Below, piece by piece: positions 1 through 4,576 of a stretch of 5,420 nucleotides of DNA. The translations under genes and the position numbers were made by a program. The stretch spans positions 1-5,420 of the forward strand of contig CAMORF010000172.1 in NCBI GenBank assembly GCA_946623485.1. Reading direction: 5' to 3'. How positions within the stretch are numbered: position 1 is the stretch's first letter; each line of letters opens with the position of its first letter. The notes beneath the pieces are model-generated. The model ran no database searches. It was not told the origin of the DNA and saw only the letters and a list, made by a program, of their open reading frames with translations. The stretch comes from an uncultured Clostridia bacterium. GTDB lineage: Bacteria > Bacillota > Clostridia > Lachnospirales > Lachnospiraceae.

Positions 1-144
1 GTCATAGATGAGGTAAGGGGCATTGATGAGACGGGTGTCATAGGTGGGACAAGAGTCATCGATGATACGAGTGCTATGGGTGAGACAAGTGGCATCGATG
101 AGACGGGTGTCCTGGATGGGGCAAGGGTCATAGATGAAATGGAG
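1..144 (+). repeat. Eight tandem degenerate 18-bp repeats, in frame with the PP-loop gene
   Basis: Units start at 1, 19, 37, 55, 73, 91, 109 and 127. A typical unit is GGCATCGATGAGACGGGT; the units at 19 and 91 differ at one base and the others are more diverged. Read in the frame of the downstream gene, the units give VIDEVR, GIDETG, VIGGTR, VIDDTS, AMGETS, GIDETG, VLDGAR and VIDEME. The other two forward frames hit stops within the first unit, while this one stays open, which fits a coding hexapeptide repeat. The array may continue left of the window. Because 18 is divisible by 3, copy-number change would not shift the frame. Confidence 0.85.
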
Positions 145-960
145 CGTACGCTCCAGAAAGACCGGCGTTTTCATGAAAAGCTCGTCAGCCCGTTTACCAG
201 GGCCATGAGCAAATATGAGCTTCTCAAGCCCAATGATAAGGTCGGCGTGTGCATTTCCGGAGGGAAAGATTCCATGCTGATGGCAAAGCTCTTCCAGATT
301 CTGAAACGCCACGGCAAATTTGCGTTTGACCTGGAATTCATCGTCATGGATCCGGGATACAATACTGAGAACAGATCCTTGATCGAGGAGAATGCCCGGA
401 AGCTCGGGATCCCTATCAGGATCTTTGAAAGCAGAATCTTCGATGCCGTAGACCACATTCCGAACAATCCCTGCTATCTGTGCGCGCGGATGCGCAGGGG
501 CTTTCTCTACCGGTACGCAAAGGATCTTGGCTGCAACAAAATCGCCCTTGGGCACCATTACGATGACGTGATCGAAACCATCCTGATGGGCATGCTCTGG
601 GCCGGCCAGTATCAGACCATGATGCCTAAGCTTCACAGCACCAATTTTGAAGGGATGGAGCTGATCCGCCCTATGTACCTGATCCGCGAGGCAGACATCA
701 TAGACTGGTCGGTGAAAAACAATCTCCGGTTTCTGCGCTGCGCCTGCCATTTTACCGAAAACTGTTCTTCTCTGCGCGAGGACGGAACCAGCGTGTCCAA
801 ACGCGCGGAAACCAAAGAACTGATCAAGCTGCTCCGCAAAACCAATCCATATGTGGAAGCCAACCTGTTCAAAAGCGCAGAAAACGTAAACCTTGACCGT
901 GTGATAGGCTGGAAGAAAAACCTCACGGCACACACGTTCCTGGAAGACTATGAAGGGTGA
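76..960 (+). CDS. TtcA/TilS-family PP-loop ATPase, probable tRNA thiolation enzyme
   Basis: This is a cytoplasmic adenylating enzyme of the PP-loop superfamily. TtcA members activate C32 of tRNA with ATP and exchange it for sulfur to give 2-thiocytidine. Numbered from the ATG at 76, the ATP-binding PP-loop SGGKDS is at residues 61-66, a CxxC pair (C133, C136, CYLC) lies in the usual TtcA position, and GHHYDD follows at 160. A second cysteine group (C222, C224, C230) could supply the third Fe-S ligand of TtcA. The clear family homology starts near residue 22 (MERTLQ). The start is unresolved: the frame is open to base 1, no ATG in the window (76 or 139) has a good SD, and the N-terminal part consists of 18-bp repeats, so the gene may begin upstream of the window or at 139. 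The substrate is inferred; many Clostridial members of this clade are untested. The stop lies 22 bases before the next gene, suggesting one operon. Confidence 0.85.
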   Translation: MGETSGIDETGVLDGARVIDEMERTLQKDRRFHEKLVSPFTRAMSKYELLKPNDKVGVCISGGKDSMLMAKLFQILKRHGKFAFDLEFIVMDPGYNTENRSLIEENARKLGIPIRIFESRIFDAVDHIPNNPCYLCARMRRGFLYRYAKDLGCNKIALGHHYDDVIETILMGMLWAGQYQTMMPKLHSTNFEGMELIRPMYLIREADIIDWSVKNNLRFLRCACHFTENCSSLREDGTSVSKRAETKELIKLLRKTNPYVEANLFKSAENVNLDRVIGWKKNLTAHTFLEDYEG

Positions 961-982
961 GAGAGATTAAGGAGGTAATCGT

Positions 983-2020
983 ATGATCAAGACAGCGTTC
1001 TATGATGCAAAGGAGTATGACAGGAATTCGTTCGAAAAATATGGACATGCATATGATATTCAATTCAGGTTCCTGGAAACGAAGCTGAACGAGGATACTG
1101 TAGCGCTGGCAAAGGGCTGTGACGCTGTATGTGTATTTGTGAATGACAATGTAAACGCTAAGGTGATTGACAGCCTGTATGAAATGGGTGTCAGGCTGAT
1201 TGCCCTGCGGTCAGCCGGCTACAACAATGTGGATGTAAAGGCTGCATTCGGCAAGATCCATGTCGTGCATGTGCCCGCCTATTCCCCCTATGCAATAGCG
1301 GAACACGCCATGGCATTGCTGCTGACAAGCGTGCGCCGGATTCACAAGGCGTATAATCGGACGAGGGACTTTAACTTCTCGCTGAGTGGATTAACAGGCT
1401 TCGACCTTCACGGAAAGACCGTTGGCGTGATTGGCACCGGCAGGATCGGAAGAATCTTTATCGACATCTGCCGGGGCTTTGGCATGAACGTCATCGCCTA
1501 TGACTCCTTTCCGGCTAAGGACAGCGGCATCGAATACGTCTCACTGGATGAATTATTCCGGCGAAGTGACATCATCTCTTTGCACTGCCCGCTGACGGAT
1601 GAGACCAGGCACATGATCGGTACGGAAGCAATCGGGAAGATGAAGAAGGGAGTTGTTATTCTCAATACCTCCCGTGGCGCCCTGATTGATGCGGAGGCGT
1701 TGCTTGAGGGCATCAAAACCCGGAAAATCGGCGCGGCCTGCCTGGATGTTTATGAAGAGGAAGCGGATATCTTCTTTGAGGACCGTTCCGGACACATTTT
1801 AAATGATGATCTGCTTTCCCGGCTGATCTCGATGCCGAACGTGATCGTCACGTCACATCAGGCTTTTTTAACAGAGGAAGCGTTAAACAACATCGCTGAG
1901 ACGACAGTGAATAACATTCGGTCATATTATGAAAACGATGGCATCTGTGATAACGAACTATGCTATCGCTGCGGCAATATCGAACGGTGCAGGAAAGAAC
2001 GAAAAGAAAGGTGCTTTTGA
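983..2020 (+). CDS. D-lactate dehydrogenase family (D-isomer-specific 2-hydroxyacid dehydrogenase)
   Basis: This cytosolic NAD-dependent enzyme probably reduces pyruvate to D-lactate to recycle NADH in fermentation. The start is well supported by AAGGAGGT at 969-976, six bases before the ATG. The N-terminal catalytic lobe ends near residue 100 with YSPYAIAEHA. The Rossmann motif GTGRIG is at 151-156 with D174 after the second strand, which favours NAD over NADP. The catalytic set is complete: R231 (TSRGALID), E260 (in DVYEEE) and H292 (SHQAF), with the same spacing as R235/E264/H296 of the Lactobacillus bulgaricus enzyme. At 345 residues it is slightly longer than usual; the extra tail (322-345) carries C322, C327, C330, C336 and C344 among many Arg and Lys. 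A related 2-hydroxyacid such as 2-hydroxyisocaproate could be the substrate instead. It follows the PP-loop gene by 22 bases. Confidence 0.93.
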   Translation: MIKTAFYDAKEYDRNSFEKYGHAYDIQFRFLETKLNEDTVALAKGCDAVCVFVNDNVNAKVIDSLYEMGVRLIALRSAGYNNVDVKAAFGKIHVVHVPAYSPYAIAEHAMALLLTSVRRIHKAYNRTRDFNFSLSGLTGFDLHGKTVGVIGTGRIGRIFIDICRGFGMNVIAYDSFPAKDSGIEYVSLDELFRRSDIISLHCPLTDETRHMIGTEAIGKMKKGVVILNTSRGALIDAEALLEGIKTRKIGAACLDVYEEEADIFFEDRSGHILNDDLLSRLISMPNVIVTSHQAFLTEEALNNIAETTVNNIRSYYENDGICDNELCYRCGNIERCRKERKERCF

Positions 2021-2051
2021 CCTTGTTCCGGCAGGATATGCGAACCACTTC

Positions 2052-2085
2052 ATTCATGAGAAGGAAGGATTCATGAGAAGGAAGG
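2052..2085 (+). repeat. Perfect 17-bp tandem duplication upstream of rarA
   Basis: The unit ATTCATGAGAAGGAAGG occurs at 2052-2068 and again at 2069-2085 without a mismatch, followed by a third ATTC. Each unit carries a purine-rich SD-like AAGGAAGG and an ATG. The length is not a multiple of three, so the duplication places the two ATGs in different frames. It lies in the gap between the dehydrogenase and rarA. Confidence 0.95.
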
Positions 2086-2120
2086 ATTCTTCACTGAAAA
2101 AACAATATACGGAGGAATGA
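2056..2120 (+). other. Two ATGA-linked mini-ORFs leading into rarA (possible leader peptides)
   Basis: The first mini-ORF is 2056-2076 (MRRKDS, stop TGA). Its stop overlaps the ATG of the second at 2073 as ATGA. The second, 2073-2120, encodes MRRKDSSLKKQYTEE, and its TGA overlaps an in-frame upstream ATG of rarA at 2117, again as ATGA. The AAGGAAGG of the first repeat unit lies just upstream of the second ATG. The arrangement would allow translational coupling into rarA, but both frames are very short and could be an accidental by-product of the 17-bp duplication. No function is claimed for the peptides. Confidence 0.3.
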
Positions 2121-2128
2121 GTCCCAAC

Positions 2129-3505
2129 ATGGATCTGTTTGACTATATGGCAAATACGCAAAAAGAGAAGGAAGCACCCCTGGCGGCGCGCATGCGGCCG
2201 CAGACGCTGGATGAAGTGGTCGGTCAGGAGGAGATCATCGGGAAGGACAAGCTGCTCTACCGCGCGATCAAGGCGGACCGCCTTAGCTCCATCGTTTTGT
2301 ATGGCCCGCCCGGTGTGGGAAAGACAACGCTTGCGAAGGTGATCGCAAATACGACCGCCGCAGATTTTCATCAGGTGAATGCCACGATAGCAGGCAAAAA
2401 GGACATGGAAGCGGTCGTGGCAAAGGCAAAGGAGAACCTTGGCGGCTACGGCCGGAAGACCATCCTGTTCATTGATGAGATCCATCGGTTCAACAAAGCG
2501 CAGCAGGATTATCTGCTTCCATATGTGGAAGATGGCACGGTGATCCTGATCGGGGCTACGACAGAGAATCCATACTTCGAAGTGAATGGAGCCCTGCTTT
2601 CCAGGTCCAGGATCTTCGAATTGAAGCCGCTGTCAAAAGACAACATCCTGACGCTGATCCGGCGTTCATTTACCTCAGACCGAGGCGTAAAAGCCTTCCA
2701 TGCTGATATCACAGATGACGCAGCCGAATTTCTGGCAGATGTGGCGGACGGGGACGCAAGGGCCGCCCTGAACGCGATTGAACTTGCGGTCCTCACGACG
2801 AATCCGTCTGAGGATGGAATGATCCACATCGATTTGAAGGTCGCCCAGGAATGCATCCAGAAGAAGGTGATCCGCTATGACAAGACAGGGGATAACCACT
2901 ACGATACCATCGCCGCATTCATTGAATCCATGTGCGGATCGGATCCCGATGCTGCCCTCTATTACCTTGCCCGGATGCTGGCAGCAGGGGAGGATGTGAA
3001 ATACATCGCCAGGAGAATGCTTGTCGCCGCCTCCGAGGAAGTGGGAAATGCAGATCCGATGGCGATCTGCGTGGCTGCGTCCGCTGCGATCGCAGTGGAG
3101 CGGGTCGGCATGCCGGAAGGCAGGATTATCCTGGCGCAGGCGGCGGCCTATATCGCGTCCGCCCCGAAGTCTAACGCATCTTATCTTGGAATTGAGAAAG
3201 CCCTGAAAACAGTGAGGGAGACCGGCAATATTCCGATCCCGCCCTATCTCCAGGACTCCTCCTACAAAGGAGCTGCAAAGCTTGGAAGAGGCGTGGGATA
3301 CAAATACGCCCACAATTATCCAAACCACTGGGTAGAGCAGCAATACCTGCCGGACCAGATCAAGGAAGAGCGGTTCTATGAGCCAAATGACATCGGGCAT
3401 GAGCAGGAGATCAAGGAATATTTCCGCAGCATAGGAAAAGATCCGGAAAGATACCGGTACGAAGCGCCGGGCGGCAATCCGGAAAGACCGTGGGAAGATC
3501 GGTGA
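2129..3505 (+). CDS. rarA: Replication-associated recombination protein A (RarA/MgsA AAA+ ATPase)
   Basis: RarA is an AAA+ ATPase of the clamp-loader clade that acts in the cytoplasm at stalled replication forks, with SSB as a known partner, and influences recombination and restart. Numbered from the ATG at 2117 (subtract 4 for 2129): Walker A GPPGVGKT 63-70, Walker B ILFIDEIH 116-123, sensor 1 in GATTEN 146-151, arginine finger R163 in LLSR, sensor 2 R215 in GDARAALN. The C-terminal helical tetramerisation region is intact, with the family signatures SAPKSNAS (348-355), LQDSSYKGA and GVGYKYAHNYPNHWVEQQYLP. Full length for the family. I chose 2129 because homologues typically begin MDLFDYM and GGAGG at 2111-2115 leaves 13 bases to it, whereas it is only one base from the alternative ATG at 2117; spacing to 2129 is long, so 2117 remains possible. 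The gene follows the dehydrogenase without a visible terminator. Confidence 0.95.
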   Translation: MDLFDYMANTQKEKEAPLAARMRPQTLDEVVGQEEIIGKDKLLYRAIKADRLSSIVLYGPPGVGKTTLAKVIANTTAADFHQVNATIAGKKDMEAVVAKAKENLGGYGRKTILFIDEIHRFNKAQQDYLLPYVEDGTVILIGATTENPYFEVNGALLSRSRIFELKPLSKDNILTLIRRSFTSDRGVKAFHADITDDAAEFLADVADGDARAALNAIELAVLTTNPSEDGMIHIDLKVAQECIQKKVIRYDKTGDNHYDTIAAFIESMCGSDPDAALYYLARMLAAGEDVKYIARRMLVAASEEVGNADPMAICVAASAAIAVERVGMPEGRIILAQAAAYIASAPKSNASYLGIEKALKTVRETGNIPIPPYLQDSSYKGAAKLGRGVGYKYAHNYPNHWVEQQYLPDQIKEERFYEPNDIGHEQEIKEYFRSIGKDPERYRYEAPGGNPERPWEDR

Positions 3506-3817
3506 TTCTGGATTTGCTGTGCAAAACTTCTTTACAACTTATGATCCGTTTGAATCAGGGTTGATGGCTTATACGATTAAAAACCATTGCGCTGAGCTGC
3601 CGGACATGGAATATGATGACGGTGCTGAGACGTTGTTCCTTTATACTGGCGGAGACCCGGGAAACGTTCCGGATCGGATCGTGGAATTGCTTCGCTATAT
3701 GAATGATACAAAACAGAAAAACGCATGCACTAAGAGGCTTAAGGCAATTCAGAAGTGCGTTGATCCATGAAGCAGGGCCCGCAGATCAGGAACTCGATAA
3801 TGGAACTGTCGCTGTGA
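3504..3817 (+). pseudogene. Rpn-family PD-(D/E)XK nuclease/transposase, C-terminal fragment
   Basis: The frame is open from 3504, overlapping the rarA stop by two bases, to the TGA at 3768-3770. A GTG at 3519 could formally start an 83-residue product, but it has no SD. The stretch TTYDPFESGLMAYTIKNHC, then the ELPDMEYDDGAETLFLY region and the LLRYMND block, resemble the middle and C-terminal half of Rpn/PDDEXK_2-type proteins from Clostridia. The N-terminal nuclease half with the catalytic D and ExQ/K residues is absent. After the stop, the +1 frame from 3767 (MKQGPQIRNSIMELSL, stop at 3815-3817) resembles the next block of the family, so a frameshift near 3766 is likely. I read this as a dead remnant that landed at or was trimmed to the end of rarA. 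The family assignment rests on remembered similarity. Confidence 0.7.
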
Positions 3818-3834
3818 AAAAGTGAATAGATGAT

Positions 3835-3874
3835 TCCCCGGGACGGGCGTTGTGTCTGTTCCGGGGATTTTTTT
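3835..3874 (+). terminator. Strong Rho-independent terminator
   Basis: The arms TCCCCGGGAC (3835-3844) and GTTCCGGGGA (3858-3867) form a ten-pair stem with one G-T wobble and a 13-base loop, followed directly by seven T residues (3868-3874). It would end transcripts coming from rarA through the Rpn fragment. Confidence 0.92.
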
Positions 3875-4090
3875 GTGTGACATCTAACACTGATTGTATA
3901 CCTGCGCACTGGCAATATCCATGCAGAAACATTACAAATCATAGCGTATACATGATTAAAACTTGCTATATACAAATCTTTATGGCCTACTAACAGACGG
4001 GGAAATGGCAAGCATAGTCTGATATTACTTTTGCAGAAGGCATCAATTGCGGTGCCTGTAAACCAATACAGCGGAAGAAAGGAGCAGATT
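3875..4090. other. Gene-free stretch upstream of the resolvase remnant
   Basis: I see no coding frame with family resemblance and no convincing promoter here. The stretch is richer in A and T than the genes to its left. It holds a perfect six-base inverted repeat, AATCAT (3938-3943) and ATGATT (3953-3958), around a GTATAC core; a second GTATAC is at 3896-3901. A small stem AGGCA (4038-4042) / TGCCT (4053-4057) follows. Such repeats could be binding sites of the lost recombinase, but that is speculation. Confidence 0.5.
4078..4084 (+). promoter_or_regulatory. Ribosome binding site of the resolvase remnant
   Basis: AAAGGAG sits six bases before the ATG at 4091. The intact SD shows that 4091 was the genuine start and that the frame was lost just after it. 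Confidence 0.75.
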
Positions 4091-4295
4091 ATGAAAACAG
4101 TATGCTTATGTAAGGATCAGCACAGTGCAGCAGAACACGGACCGGCAGACCATGGCTCTGGGAGGATTTGATATCCCAGAAAACCGGATCTTCACGGACA
4201 AACAGTCAGGAAAGGACTTTAACAGGCCAGCATATAAGAAGCTCTTAAGAAAGCCGTTCATAGATCGAACATACATTCCTGCACGGAAAAAGTGA
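4091..4295 (+). pseudogene. Serine recombinase (resolvase/invertase family), frameshifted and truncated
   Basis: From the ATG at 4091 the frame drifts and stops after 26 codons. Skipping one A in the run after ATG puts the reader into the frame starting CAG at 4098, which gives KQYAYVRISTVQQNTDRQ, then FDIPENRIFTDKQSGKDFNRP and AYKKLLRK before an unrelated tail and a TGA at 4293-4295. YVRIST with its serine is the N-terminal active-site signature of serine recombinases, and SGKDFNRPAYKKLL is the block that carries the conserved arginine. The later DRLGR active-site block, the long E helix and the DNA-binding domain are missing. A terminator follows the stop by four bases, so the original 3' end may survive and an internal deletion may have removed the middle. 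Its targets are unknown; such enzymes usually belong to transposons or phages. Confidence 0.8.
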
Positions 4296-4299
4296 ATGA

Positions 4300-4322
4300 C
4301 CAGCATTTTTTGCTGGCTTTTT
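4300..4322 (+). terminator. Rho-independent terminator after the resolvase remnant
   Basis: CCAGCA (4300-4305) and TGCTGG (4311-4316) form a six-pair stem with a TTTTT loop, followed by C and five T residues (4318-4322). The stem is short, but the position right after the stop codon supports it. Confidence 0.75.
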
Positions 4323-4336
4323 AATTACAATTTTGA

Positions 4337-4428
4337 ACTTGCAGTCAGCATACCCATATGCTATCTTATAGTTAGCAAGTCGATACTCTTTGGCAGACAT
4401 GCTGCCGTCTTATGCGGAATTCTCCGCA
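4337..4428. repeat. Cluster of short perfect palindromes
   Basis: Four inverted repeats lie within 92 bases: ACTTGC (4337-4342) with GCAAGT (4375-4380); nested inside it AGCATA (4347-4352) with TATGCT (4357-4362); GGCAG (4392-4396) with CTGCC (4402-4406); and TGCGGA (4413-4418) with TCCGCA (4423-4428). All are perfect with short loops apart from the outer pair. They may be operator sites, RNA hairpins of the leader, or the end of a mobile element. No T-tract follows, so they are not terminators. Confidence 0.6.
4339..4367 (+). promoter_or_regulatory. Candidate sigma-A promoter for the Rpn-family gene
   Basis: TTGCAG (4339-4344) and TATCTT (4362-4367) are 17 bases apart. An overlapping alternative is TTGAAC (4333-4338) with TATGCT (4357-4362), 18 bases apart. 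Both match the consensus only partly. Initiation near 4374 would give a leader of about 200 bases. The assignment rests on position between a terminator and a structured leader. Confidence 0.3.
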
Positions 4429-4457
4429 GGATCCCTTGCGAAATCTAACTTGATAAA

Positions 4458-4574
4458 GCAGGGGCTTCACTGAGAATCACGGAGAATCTTGAAGGAAAGC
4501 CTCTGCAATGACGATCTGCAGGCAGACAACGAATCTGTTTACAGATCCTTACCTGCAAAGGAAGGAGGCTTTCC
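4458..4574 (+). promoter_or_regulatory. Leader with mutually exclusive pairings that can hide the Shine-Dalgarno
   Basis: GGAAAGCCTC (4494-4503) is perfectly complementary over ten bases to GAGGCTTTCC (4565-4574), which includes the end of the SD AAGGAGG (4562-4568) of the gene starting at 4577. The overlapping stretch AAGCCTCTGC (4497-4506) can instead pair with GCAGGGGCTT (4458-4467), with one G-U wobble. The two stems share 4497-4503 and exclude each other. Between them TGCAGG (4517-4522) pairs with CCTGCA (4552-4557) and ATCTG (4533-4537) with CAGAT (4542-4546), so the SD-hiding form is a long nested hairpin. An in-frame ATG at 4508 sits in the loop side of the switch. Regulation of translation is inferred from geometry only. 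Confidence 0.5.
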
Positions 4575-4576
4575 CT

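Noticed and set aside
1..144. CRISPR array or noncoding satellite as an explanation of the 18-bp repeats
   Set aside because: The units are contiguous without spacers, too short for CRISPR repeats, and keep one frame open into a conserved protein.
1929..2120. A 63-codon plus-strand frame overlapping the end of the dehydrogenase
   Set aside because: Most of it is an out-of-frame reading of the dehydrogenase tail. Only its last 15 codons, starting at 2073, are of possible interest as a leader.
2675..3400. A 241-codon minus-strand open frame opposite rarA
   Set aside because: It is antisense to the conserved C-terminal domain of RarA and resembles no family I recognise.
3739..4011. A 90-codon minus-strand open frame across the first terminator
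   Set aside because: It spans the Rpn fragment end and the strong terminator hairpin and has no recognisable motif, so it is a chance frame.
3875..4090. A promoter for the resolvase remnant
   Set aside because: TTGTAT, TTACAA, TATACA and TATATA occur, but no pair has acceptable 16-18 base spacing.
4094..4097. Programmed frameshift site in the resolvase
   Set aside because: Only four A residues are present, no stimulatory structure is evident next to it, and the downstream gene is truncated anyway.
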